Origin: JABFSS01 sp964449445
GTDB lineage: Bacteria; Patescibacteriota; Gracilibacteria; Peribacterales; Peribacteraceae
Reading direction: 5' to 3'
Length of the DNA: 64,000 nucleotides
Assembly: GCA_964449445.1 (NCBI GenBank)
Contig: CAYUZT010000009.1
Coordinates: 8,451 to 72,450, forward strand
Part shown: piece by piece, positions 40,948-49,398 of the stretch
Layout of the letters: the number at the start of each line of letters is the position of its first letter
How positions within the stretch are numbered: the stretch's first letter is position 1
Notes under the pieces: model-generated
What the model was told of the DNA's origin: nothing
Seen by the model: the letters and a program-made list of their open reading frames with translations, nothing else
The model's database searches: none
Program-made: the position numbers and the translations under genes

Positions 40948-41372
40948 TGGTGGAGATGCCCGGATTTGAACCGGGGTCCAACGTGTAGTGCATGTGCCTA
41001 TACGGTTATGAAGTTCTCATTCTCGCATCCCATAAGAGAACAACAGAGAGAGGGAGCGAGTGATGATGTCTGGAATACGATGGCGTCACGACATCCGATG
41101 ACGCAAAGCCCTGCTGGTGACGCCGCATCCGCTCAGCAGGAGTCGGCGGAGAGGCGTGTTCGCGCAAGGCGAACTTATGCAACCTGTGCGAAGGCGTAGT
41201 TGAGTTGAACCGGCTTGAAGGCCGATACAAAACGACGGAAGCCGTTCTCGAGGCGTGCAGTTACAGATGATGTAGCATCTATAGGTTGTACAGTTGGGTA
41301 ACGGGAAACAGTACGATCCCGAACAGAGGCAAACACACACCATGAATCACGCTGTCGAAACCTGTCATCCCC
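40948..41372 (-). ncRNA. ssrA: Transfer-messenger RNA (tmRNA)
   Basis: The minus strand begins GGGGATGACAGGTTTCGACA and ends in a T-arm (GACCCCGGTTCAAATCCGGG) and CATCTCCACCA. The acceptor GGGGATG pairs with CATCTCC (one G-U) and CCA is encoded. The tag frame from GCA at 41258 to TAA at 41175 encodes 27 residues, ARLENGFRRF then VSAFKP then VQLNYAFAQVA. The hydrophobic AFAQVA ending is expected for a protease tag. Length is about 425 bases. All open frames over this stretch are side products of the RNA gene. Confidence 0.93.
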
Positions 41373-41578
41373 ACGTGTTGTCACAGACCAGACACACATT
41401 CTACCACCCAGCCGGATGGCGATCCACGAATATCGCAATTTTTTCTGAAAGTTCGTATGCGTCCCTTCGCTATGCTCTGCGGAAGATCCTCGAGCTGTTA
41501 CAAGGAGAAAACATACCGTGAAACCATAACTTTGTAGATCACAATTCATTGAGCAGCTGTGTAGTACTATCGTGCTGC

Positions 41579-42259
41579 ATGATCTCTGACAAACAAACCT
41601 CCGCCTCAGCACAATCTTTTGTCGAGGCTGTGCGTGGACTAGAAGAACAGCTCTTCGCAGATCAATTAGACCAGGACGACACAACCCGCATGAAAAGCCA
41701 CGGCAAATACTCCTGGCTCTACCGCCCCAGTCATCATGCAGCAACAGGGTTGATGAGGAGCACGGATATTGACCATCTCGCAGAAGCGAATCGACGGCTG
41801 TTAAGCGTGGGCGCGCATCCAGCCTTCTTCGAACGCGTACTCGTGGAGCTTGGCATTCCTCCGGAGAATATTGTGCTCGCCGACAAAGACCCCGCGCTCT
41901 CGCACTCTGCAGGGCCGATACAGAGCGCTATCTTCGACGTGAATGATCTGTGGCCTAATCTTGGGACATTCGATCTGATCATCTTCCCCGAAAGCTTGTG
42001 TATTTGTCTGGCCGATAGGATTGAAAAAAATCTCCCGAGAGATGTCGCTGATGTTCAGGAGGCGCAGCTGCTAACACACGTTCTCCGAGAAGCGTTGAAC
42101 AGACTGCGCGCGGTTGGAGAAATCCGCGCAAACGGCCCCATGAGCCATCCGAAAGTGATTGAGCTGATGCGAGAGAAACTCCGCAAAGAAGAGCGTGAGC
42201 TGGATATCCAGTATCGCCGATTTTTTCTCACCATCCGGCCTCTCAGCACGGCAGCGTGA
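41579..42259 (+). CDS. SAM-methyltransferase-like Rossmann protein
   Basis: A 226-aa protein. Residues 70-125 have a Rossmann pattern: RRLLSVGAHPAFFERVL (motif I position), IVLADKDPAL (acidic end of strand 2), IFDVNDLW and FDLIIFPESLCIC (motif IV position). A long C-terminal helix follows. The glycine-rich loop is weak (VGAHPAF), so methyl-transfer activity is uncertain. Overlaps the convergent histidine kinase by 17 bases. Confidence 0.5.
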   Translation: MISDKQTSASAQSFVEAVRGLEEQLFADQLDQDDTTRMKSHGKYSWLYRPSHHAATGLMRSTDIDHLAEANRRLLSVGAHPAFFERVLVELGIPPENIVLADKDPALSHSAGPIQSAIFDVNDLWPNLGTFDLIIFPESLCICLADRIEKNLPRDVADVQEAQLLTHVLREALNRLRAVGEIRANGPMSHPKVIELMREKLRKEERELDIQYRRFFLTIRPLSTAA

Positions 42260-43607
42260 AGCTGACCGTCGTCCCCTTTCCTTCGGTGCTCTTGATCCAA
42301 ATATCACCATTCGCACGCTTGATGATGCCTTTTGCGATGTAGAGGCCCAGACCGCTGCCGTTCGGTTGATACAGGTGCGCTTTTGCTCCGCGGATGAACT
42401 TGTCGAACATCCGGGGGATATCTGTTTTAGCAATGCCGCAGCCGTGGTCGGTAACGTCTACCAGCACGCACTTACCGCCGCGCTTCGCCGTGATCGTGAT
42501 GGCATTGCCATGCGGCGAGAACGTCATTGCATTGTGCAGCAGTTCCCGAAGCACTCCCACGATGAGCGTGCGATCGAGAGAGAGCTGAAGCGACGGATCC
42601 ACGTTCAGGACAATCGATTGTTCGTGTTTTCTTAGCGCAGGCGTCATTTCCTCGACAATGTCATGGATGATGTCTTTCAGCGCCACCCACTCGCGCGTGT
42701 AGGGCATGGTACCGGTATCCACCTCGCTCGCTTCGCGGAGTTCTGAGAGAATTGTATTCAAGAATCCGGTCGCCTGTTCCACATTGTGTGCGTGTTCCCG
42801 CACCGCACTGTCGAGTGAGCCTTTCCCTACCTGATCGAGCAGCGCTTCCAGCGACCAGCGGATGATCGTGAGCGGCGAACCGATCTGATGCATAGCGAGA
42901 AGCAGCAGCCCCGAGCGCTCGCGATGGAGCCGCTCGAGCGATTCGATCTTCCTGCGCCAGAGGAATACACCGACGATCACCATCAACACCACACCCACCA
43001 GGCTCAGGAGCAGGAAGGCGACGGGTGAGAAGATGCTGCGGGAGAGTGCGAGGTAATCATTTGCATCCATATCGATCCCGAGAACAGCGATGGCGTTCCC
43101 GCGGCCATCCCGGATCGGGGCATAACCGGACATGAACGTTCCCCACTGGTCTTCGGTGAATTCTTCATCAACCGTCGGTCCCGCAAAGGCCGCATGCTGC
43201 AGTGCAGGAACCTCGAAAATATCGTACGTATCGCCGGGGAACGATGCCTGTTCATCGGTATCCACCAGGCCGTCCCGATCGCTATCCAGTTCCGCAAGCG
43301 TCGCAAGTGAATCGGCATCGGCGACGAACTCGAGTATGCTCGGATCCGCCGTCTTCCGCATGATGTACGCAAAGCGGATTTGCGGAATCTGCTCCCGGAT
43401 CGACCGCAGTCGCTCAACGACATCGGTGAATGCCCGCGTTTCCATCGCGCTGCGGCCGCGCATCCGATCGAGCACGACAGGATCAAACTGCATGGCCGCC
43501 ATCGCTGCCGTGGTGCGAAGCTTCTCTTTCAACTGTCCTTCCATCAGCGTGCTGCCCCGAACGAAAAAGAATCCGCCGAGGGAAAGAATGCACGTGAGCA
43601 CCAGCAT
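42243..43607 (-). CDS. Sensor histidine kinase
   Basis: A 454-aa membrane kinase. An N-terminal helix (residues 1-15), an outside sensor of about 170 residues and a second helix (SPVAFLLLSLVGVVLMVIV) precede the kinase core. The H box is MHQIGSPLTIIRW (His phosphorylated), the N box LRELLHNAMTFSP, the G1 box DHGCGIA and the G2 box GSGLGLYIAKGI. The sensor contains DSDRDGLVDTDE, a calcium-loop-like stretch, before a PAS/Cache-like segment (AVLGIDMDANDYLAL). No response regulator is adjacent. The true N-terminus may be slightly longer but has no better start codon. Confidence 0.92.
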   Translation of the reverse strand: MLVLTCILSLGGFFFVRGSTLMEGQLKEKLRTTAAMAAMQFDPVVLDRMRGRSAMETRAFTDVVERLRSIREQIPQIRFAYIMRKTADPSILEFVADADSLATLAELDSDRDGLVDTDEQASFPGDTYDIFEVPALQHAAFAGPTVDEEFTEDQWGTFMSGYAPIRDGRGNAIAVLGIDMDANDYLALSRSIFSPVAFLLLSLVGVVLMVIVGVFLWRRKIESLERLHRERSGLLLLAMHQIGSPLTIIRWSLEALLDQVGKGSLDSAVREHAHNVEQATGFLNTILSELREASEVDTGTMPYTREWVALKDIIHDIVEEMTPALRKHEQSIVLNVDPSLQLSLDRTLIVGVLRELLHNAMTFSPHGNAITITAKRGGKCVLVDVTDHGCGIAKTDIPRMFDKFIRGAKAHLYQPNGSGLGLYIAKGIIKRANGDIWIKSTEGKGTTVSFTLPC

Positions 43608-43715
43608 CGAGATCGCGAGGATCTGCCAGTTGCGTCTGAGCGCCCGGAAGAGGGAGGAAAGTGCGAACAGGTGGGGAAGTGAGGTTTTCTCTCTATTCTA
43701 GCAGAAAAACGGCAT

Positions 43716-44516
43716 TCAGTGTAGTGTGTCCCCTTCCTCAACATCCACTACTGTATCGGCATTATGCACGTCGACTGGATGAATTTTTTGAGGGACGTAG
43801 ACCTCAGGGATCTTACGAAACCTTTCCTGCAGCGGGATATCGGGGCTTTCGTCGAGCGGAAGATCTATCCACAGATCTCGGGTAAGGAAAGGGTCTCCGG
43901 CAGTGTCGGGGTCGAGAGGGAGATACACGGTGCGCCCACCCAACTTACTATCCTCTTTCACGTTTAGATAACATCCAACGATATATACGCCACGACCGTT
44001 CTGACTTTCCAAATTCTCCGGATGCAATAGGTTCGGAGTGAATCGCGGATCAAAACCCTTTCCTTCATCTTCAATGTGTACGAAAAATCGCGGATCCGGG
44101 TGCCCATTCTCCGAACCATTCTGAATAAGGGCATACCGGACACTCGCATGATGTTGAAATTTCCTTTTGGCAGCGGGCTTGCCATGACGATCCCGAGGAC
44201 GAACACCGTTGCTTATTGCTTCCCGCATTGCCAGACTCATTCCAAATTCCTGTTCCTTGTTGAGTTTTCTCAAGGCACGGTATGCATCGCAGACAACAAG
44301 CGCCGCAGGCTCAACATCAAGATTGCTGTATGTGATGATTTGTCGTACGCACTTATCTTTTTCGGCTTTTTGGAATAGTGCGCGTACCCTTTCCACATCC
44401 TCCCAGCGCCCAAGTTCAATTTTCCACTTCGGCAGATCGAGAAATTGCGGTTCAGGATTTTCTTCTTGGAGAAGAGCCTGACGATTCGCACTTTGATCAG
44501 CACCTTCAAGCGCCAT
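43716..44516 (-). CDS. RsbW-like HATPase domain protein
   Basis: A 266-aa protein. MREAISNGV (N box), VHIEDEGKGFDP (G1) and NGRGVYIVGCYLN (G2) make a stand-alone GHKL ATPase domain like anti-sigma-factor kinases. There is no H box or membrane segment. An N-terminal segment of about 90 residues (WKIELGRWEDVERVRALFQK...) and a C-terminal Pro/Asp-rich tail are unassigned. The start at 44516 follows a TATAAA box; an upstream extension to 44579 is less likely. It may pair with the nearby histidine kinase or with an unlinked sigma regulator. Confidence 0.72.
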   Translation of the reverse strand: MALEGADQSANRQALLQEENPEPQFLDLPKWKIELGRWEDVERVRALFQKAEKDKCVRQIITYSNLDVEPAALVVCDAYRALRKLNKEQEFGMSLAMREAISNGVRPRDRHGKPAAKRKFQHHASVRYALIQNGSENGHPDPRFFVHIEDEGKGFDPRFTPNLLHPENLESQNGRGVYIVGCYLNVKEDSKLGGRTVYLPLDPDTAGDPFLTRDLWIDLPLDESPDIPLQERFRKIPEVYVPQKIHPVDVHNADTVVDVEEGDTLH

Positions 44517-44639
44517 AGTGCAGAGTTTATACCTGAATTCCAAAAAATCAATAAATAACATACTTTTGTAAAAATGCAATATATCAGCCTGCTAAGGAGG
44601 AACAGGTGGTAACTGACATTTTCCGCTATCCTGAGAGCG

Positions 44640-46571
44640 ATGCGAGCGATGAATACCGATCAAATCCGGCACGCCTACCTCGACTTCTTCCGCGACCGCG
44701 GCCATGCGGTGATACCAAGCGCGTCTTTGCTACCCGAGAACGACCCGACGACGCTCTTTACGGGATCAGGAATGCAGCCGATGCTCACGTATCTTCTTGG
44801 TGAATCGCATCCGCTAGGGAAACGTATTGTCGACAGTCAGAAATCCTTCCGCTCCGTGGATATAGAAGAGGTCGGCGATAACCGGCACACGACGTTCTTC
44901 GAGATGCTCGGCAACTGGAGCCTGGGTGATTACTTTAAGAAAGAACAGATCGCGTGGATGTTCGAATTTCTCGTAAAGCGCCTGGGTCTGGATCCCAAGC
45001 GCTTGTACGTGACGGTGTTCCGCGGCAAGGAAGCAATTCCTCGAGATGATGAATCCGTCGCTGCCTGGAAGGAACAGTTTGCGACGGTCGGCATCGACGC
45101 GCGTGCCATTGATGATGCCGAGGAGCGCGGCATGCAAGATGGCCGCATCTTCTACTACAGCGAGAAGAAGAACTGGTGGAGCCGCGCGGGCGAGCCGGAG
45201 AAGATGCCGATCGGTGAACCCGGCGGTCCGGACTCCGAAATGTTCTGGGATTTTGGCGCGGAGAGAAAGCTCCATGAACAATCTAAGTGGAAAAAGCAGC
45301 CATGCCATGTGAACTGTGACTGCGGGAGATTTTTGGAGATCGGGAACAACGTCTTCATGGAGTATATCAAGACACCGAAAGGGTTCGAGAGATTGAAGCA
45401 GCAGAATGTCGACTTCGGCGGAGGACTAGAGCGCATCGCCGCAGCGTTGAATGATGATCCGGATGTATTCACGATTGATGCTTTCGCAGGAATGCGTAGT
45501 GTGCTCGAAAAAATGTCCGGGAAAAAGTACGGCGAAGATCCTGCGCACACAAAAGCATTCCGCATCGTGATAGATCACCTGCGCGCATCGACGTTCCTGA
45601 TTGCCGATGGCGCGCCACCGGGAAACAAGGATCAGGGGTACTTCACCCGGCGAATGCTCCGCCGAGCAGTCCGTTTTGGCGACATAATCGGACTCAAGCC
45701 TAATTTCAGTTTAGCCCTTGCAGAAGCCGTTATTCACACATACGCAACTGCGTATCCGTCGTTGAGCGTAAAAAAGAAAGAGATTGTGGACTTGGTTGCA
45801 GCGGAAGAAGAGCAATTCCGCAGGACACTCGCAAAGGGCGAGAAGGAACTGCAGTCGTACCTGAATGAGCACGAGACATTGGATGGCGCGAAGGCGTTTT
45901 ACTTTTTTGAGACGTACGGCTTCCCATTGGAGCTCACCGAGGAGCTTTTGCATGAACGGGGAAAGAAGCTGACGCATCCGGAGACCTTTGCAACGGCGCA
46001 GGAGAAACATCAGTCCGAAAGCCGTACCGCCTCGGCGGGCAAATTCCGCGGCGGTCTCGCCGACCACTCGGCACAGACAACAAAACTCCACACAGCAACA
46101 CATCTGCTGAATGCCGCGCTCAGAAAAGTGCTCGGCGATCACGTGTGGCAGAAAGGGAGCAACATCACCGCCGAGCGTTTGCGTTTTGACTTCTCCCATC
46201 CGGACAAAATGACGCCGGAGCAGATCAAGAAAGTGGAAGAATTGGTGAACGACGCAATCAAGAAAGATCTACCCGTTGCCTACCACCTGACAACGGTGGA
46301 GGGTGCCAAGAGTGAAGGCGCTATCGGCGTCTTTGATGACCGGTATGCAACGGAAGTGAAGGTATATGTAGTGGGAGACCCTTCGACAGGCTCAGGGCAG
46401 GCTTTCAGCAAAGAAATTTGCGGCGGTCCGCACGTCGCGCGAACGGGAATGATCGGGACGTTCAAGATTCAGAAGGAGGAAAGCTCATCCGCGGGAATAA
46501 GAAGAATAAAAGCAATAGTGGCTAGTGGTCCTCAAGAAATCTCGATAGCAACTGAAGAAAGCGGACGTTAG
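44640..46571 (+). CDS. alaS: Alanyl-tRNA synthetase, short form
   Basis: A 643-aa enzyme charging tRNA-Ala. Class II motifs are in place (FTGSGMQPML; RHTTFFEMLGNWSLGDYFK; GGGLERIAA), and the editing domain shows HTATHLLNAALR with the metal-binding H-x3-H and C-GGPHVARTG. The C-Ala domain of ordinary 875-aa AlaRS is missing, as in many reduced bacteria. A repeat adds DPSTGSGQAF in the editing domain, replacing the usual short loop before SKEICGGPH. TATCCT lies 7 nt upstream. A second copy of the 3' end follows after the stop. Confidence 0.95.
   Translation: MRAMNTDQIRHAYLDFFRDRGHAVIPSASLLPENDPTTLFTGSGMQPMLTYLLGESHPLGKRIVDSQKSFRSVDIEEVGDNRHTTFFEMLGNWSLGDYFKKEQIAWMFEFLVKRLGLDPKRLYVTVFRGKEAIPRDDESVAAWKEQFATVGIDARAIDDAEERGMQDGRIFYYSEKKNWWSRAGEPEKMPIGEPGGPDSEMFWDFGAERKLHEQSKWKKQPCHVNCDCGRFLEIGNNVFMEYIKTPKGFERLKQQNVDFGGGLERIAAALNDDPDVFTIDAFAGMRSVLEKMSGKKYGEDPAHTKAFRIVIDHLRASTFLIADGAPPGNKDQGYFTRRMLRRAVRFGDIIGLKPNFSLALAEAVIHTYATAYPSLSVKKKEIVDLVAAEEEQFRRTLAKGEKELQSYLNEHETLDGAKAFYFFETYGFPLELTEELLHERGKKLTHPETFATAQEKHQSESRTASAGKFRGGLADHSAQTTKLHTATHLLNAALRKVLGDHVWQKGSNITAERLRFDFSHPDKMTPEQIKKVEELVNDAIKKDLPVAYHLTTVEGAKSEGAIGVFDDRYATEVKVYVVGDPSTGSGQAFSKEICGGPHVARTGMIGTFKIQKEESSSAGIRRIKAIVASGPQEISIATEESGR
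46375..46402. repeat. ccttcgacaggctcagggca repeat inserted in alaS
   Basis: Encodes STGSGQ in the editing domain, at a position where AlaRS normally has V-x-V-G followed by the cysteine block. The same type is near 50390 in a membrane-protein gene. Confidence 0.75.
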
Positions 46572-46587
46572 CTTGCCTCAAAATTGT

Positions 46588-46680
46588 CACCCTGAGCGCA
46601 GCGAAGGGTCGTCGGGGATTCGGAGGATCAAGGCAACGATCAGTGGAGGGGCAGAGGAGATTGAAGTAGCTGCACAATAG
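46588..46680 (+). pseudogene. Repeat plus duplicate of the alaS 3' end
   Basis: After the alaS stop a repeat (caccctgagcgcagcgaagg) is followed by a frame reading GIRRIKATISGGAEEIEVAAQ-stop in two parts. It matches the real AlaRS ending AGIRRIKAIVASGPQEISIA but differs in codons and residues. It looks like the tail of a different alaS allele. Confidence 0.65.
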
Positions 46681-46760
46681 TCGAAGACATGAAGAATAGG
46701 GCAGCCGAAGCTGCCCTACTCTTTGGGTTGTCGGAATCACGTTTTGAGATGCATAGGCCG

Positions 46761-47939
46761 CTAGGCCTTCTTCAGCATCTCATCATGTCGCATGCCGCTC
46801 GGCGGGAGGTCTGCCTTGCGGCAGTTGGTCAGCGCGGCCTTCGCGCCAGCGTGCTGCTCGGCGTCGTTGTCCTCCCATTCGATCGACACGGCACCGTCGA
46901 ACCCCGCGCGGTTGAGTTCGACGAAGATCTCCTCGCAGCTGTTGGCGTCACGCGCGGTTCCCGCCGTCACAAAGTTCCACCCGTTGAGGGGGTGGCCCAT
47001 GGGACGGTGGCCGCCGAGCAACCCTGCGCGGGTGTGCTCGCGGATCACTTGCACCCCCTTGATGTGGGCACAGTGGATGAACTTGCCCAGTTCGCGGATG
47101 AACTGGACGGCCGACACGCCTTGCCATTCCATGTGCGACGCGTCGAGGTTGAAGCCCACGACACCTTCGTAGCCGGCTTTGCACATGTAGTTGATGTAGT
47201 CGCTGGCCGACTCAATGTCGCCCATGGCCCGTTCGCTCGGATGGCACTCGAGGTCGAACGTAACGCCGTACTTCTTGCAGGCGTCCCACACCGGACCGAA
47301 GCGCTCGACAAGCAGCTCCAAGCTGACCTGTCGGACGTCGGGGATAGCGTGTTTGCCGATTGCCGACGGCAACGGCGGGAACAGAAACCAGTGGCTCCAG
47401 CAGTGCGCGGGGCTACCCACGAAACCGGACTGCGCGATCTTGCGGTTTTGCAGCTTGCCGAGATAGTGGGACAAGCGGGCACAGCGGATGAGATCCCGCT
47501 GCGCGTGCTGGTGCATCATGTCCCCGACGAAGTCCGGCACGAAGTACGGATTGCGACGAAGGACCGCCGACCGATCCAATTCGCCCCGCCAGACACAGTA
47601 CGCGTGCTGAGACTCCTTGCTCGCGAACTGAAGGGTCTTGGCACTCGGCTCATCACCGAGAACCTGACCTTGCAAGTGTGTGGCGACCGTGAAGATCTCG
47701 AGGCCATGCGCCTTGGCGAGCGCGACTCGCTCTTTGGCGTACGCCTCGGCTCCGGCGTCATCCATGCACTTGTCGAGATCGAGCTCCCAGCTCGCCTCTT
47801 CCCAGCCATCGAATCCGGCATCGGCGACGAATTTGACCCATTGGGTCATATCGACGTTGCCGAACTGGCCCCGCACCAGGCCGATCTGGTGCCAGGATTT
47901 TTTGCCGGAGCGATGTTGCTCCGTTTGTTTGTGTCCCAT
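46761..47939 (-). CDS. Sugar phosphate isomerase/epimerase-like TIM-barrel protein
   Basis: A 392-aa protein of the xylose-isomerase-like TIM-barrel superfamily. Metal-binding positions are visible as YGVTFDLECHP (Glu), VGFNLDASHMEWQG (Asp-His), HCAHIKGVQ (His) and FDGAVSIEWEDND (Glu). The N-terminus GLVRGQFGNVDMTQWV is the first strand. Substrate unknown; relatives act on inositols and keto sugars. Its base composition looks richer in GC than neighbours, which may hint at transfer. No partner gene is adjacent. Confidence 0.8.
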   Translation of the reverse strand: MGHKQTEQHRSGKKSWHQIGLVRGQFGNVDMTQWVKFVADAGFDGWEEASWELDLDKCMDDAGAEAYAKERVALAKAHGLEIFTVATHLQGQVLGDEPSAKTLQFASKESQHAYCVWRGELDRSAVLRRNPYFVPDFVGDMMHQHAQRDLIRCARLSHYLGKLQNRKIAQSGFVGSPAHCWSHWFLFPPLPSAIGKHAIPDVRQVSLELLVERFGPVWDACKKYGVTFDLECHPSERAMGDIESASDYINYMCKAGYEGVVGFNLDASHMEWQGVSAVQFIRELGKFIHCAHIKGVQVIREHTRAGLLGGHRPMGHPLNGWNFVTAGTARDANSCEEIFVELNRAGFDGAVSIEWEDNDAEQHAGAKAALTNCRKADLPPSGMRHDEMLKKA

Positions 47940-48225
47940 GAGGACACCTCGCATTCACTGCACGCACATGCGCGATCGATCGTCGATCAACTCCCCAGAA
48001 ACCCTTCTGGAAAATTTGCATATGCATTGTCACACAACGTGACTGCAGCACTCTGCATTCTGTGAATACAAAATGCTGCAGTCATTGATATATACGTGAG
48101 CCGATGCTCCCAAAGAGCTATTCCCAGCTTCCCCGAGGGAAAGCCAGCGAACCATTTTGGCACAAAGAGCCAGTTGGTCAATGCTTCCGCTGCAGGTCGA
48201 AGACCTGCAGCTAGTGACATTTCTG
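47940..48225. other. Intergenic stretch with a short palindrome
   Basis: About 290 bases between divergent genes. I see no convincing gene. The palindrome tgcaggtcgaagacctgca at 48191-48209 may be an operator or a mini-repeat next to the downstream promoter. Confidence 0.4.
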
Positions 48226-48231
48226 TACACT
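48226..48231 (+). promoter_or_regulatory. -10 box TACACT, leaderless GTG start
   Basis: TACACT, ctcccc, then GTG at 48238. The 6-nt spacing and the signal peptide beginning at that GTG support each other. Confidence 0.55.
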
Positions 48232-48237
48232 CTCCCC

Positions 48238-49398
48238 GTGCGCTTCCTCTCCCGGATCGTTCTGACGGCCTCGTTGCTGATATTCCCAGCAGCGACCTAT
48301 GCGCTGCAGCAGACGATCTGGAATTTTCAGAATGGCAACTTGCCGGGCGCGTGGAGAATTTCGGGCCTCGATATTCCCGAGGGGACGATGGAGGGCTTGC
48401 ATATTCAGGCATCGGCACAGGATGGCAGCATGATCACGGAGTTCGCGCTCCCTCATACGACAGAGGTGATCCAACTGACCCTCGCAAGCGGCGTGAATAT
48501 GGAAGCGAAATTTCTGTGGCACGCGCGTGGCACGCCCGACGGCGCGCTTGTAGAGCTTCCGTTCACTATTCCCGCATCCGCAACCTGGCAGAAGATTGAT
48601 CTGAACGTGGATGCCTACCCGCAGTGGGATCGCCGTGCGGACCTGATCGGCTTCACCTTCCCCAAGGGAGCAGATCTCCTCTTCGGGGAGATGCGGTTCG
48701 TCCAGTGGAATGTGCTTGAGAAGGCAATGGAAATCGGCAGGAGCTTTTGGACATTCGACAAACTGAGCGCATTCAGTATCAATTTTCTCTGGGGTCCGGT
48801 GATCACCTTTAATCCCGTCGCGACAGTGGAGCTGTTCACCACGCTTCCTCCACGCGGCAGATCAGGCATGTGGATTTTCTACATTGCCCTTGCACTGTGC
48901 GCGGCCGGGATCCTCGGCTACCAGATGTGGACTGAGAAGAAGCAGGTGCTGTTCCTACCGCTGTTTTTTCTCTGCTTTGCGGCTCTCTGGATTGTGTTTG
49001 ATATCCGGATGGGACTGGAGCTTTTGAGCTATGCAAAAAATGACTACGACACCTATCTTTCGCAACCGACCGGTGAGAAGAAATTCCGCGCGTATCTGAA
49101 CTTCAATGATGTGATGGAACAGAGCCTGCCGTTCCTCATTGACCAAAAGGAATTTGCATTCCTCACGACCCGGGCAACTCCAGTAGTGGCAATGGTCCGG
49201 TACTTCACATTGCCCGCCGTCCCGACGGATCCGGGGGAACCGCGGGAAGATCTGAAGACATGGCTGATTTTCCATCGCGACGACGTGACGGTGGGGACCG
49301 ACGGACGTCTGATGGTCGCGGGCGTCGCGTGGAGCAAGCCGGGGAAGATCGTGAAGCAATTTGATGAGACGACATTCCTCTTTCAGACGAACGAATGA
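48238..49398 (+). CDS. Exported membrane protein of unknown function
   Basis: A 386-aa protein starting with GTG. A signal peptide (VRFLSRIVLTASLLIFPAAT) leads into a beta-rich outside domain of about 200 residues (WNFQNGNLPGAWRISGLDIP, a carbohydrate-binding-like start). Two membrane helices (about 208-260) follow, and then a C-terminal domain. Its stop overlaps the next ATG (ATGA). With the following GT-C-like gene it suggests envelope glycan work, but I know no family. Confidence 0.6.
   Translation: MRFLSRIVLTASLLIFPAATYALQQTIWNFQNGNLPGAWRISGLDIPEGTMEGLHIQASAQDGSMITEFALPHTTEVIQLTLASGVNMEAKFLWHARGTPDGALVELPFTIPASATWQKIDLNVDAYPQWDRRADLIGFTFPKGADLLFGEMRFVQWNVLEKAMEIGRSFWTFDKLSAFSINFLWGPVITFNPVATVELFTTLPPRGRSGMWIFYIALALCAAGILGYQMWTEKKQVLFLPLFFLCFAALWIVFDIRMGLELLSYAKNDYDTYLSQPTGEKKFRAYLNFNDVMEQSLPFLIDQKEFAFLTTRATPVVAMVRYFTLPAVPTDPGEPREDLKTWLIFHRDDVTVGTDGRLMVAGVAWSKPGKIVKQFDETTFLFQTNE

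Noticed and set aside
40822..41744. Several open frames on both strands around 41 kb
   Set aside because: They cover the tmRNA gene; the only meaningful reading is the 27-residue tag.
46689..48065. 458-codon plus-strand frame opposite the isomerase-like gene
   Set aside because: The minus strand encodes a TIM-barrel protein with metal-site motifs; the plus frame has no recognisable features.
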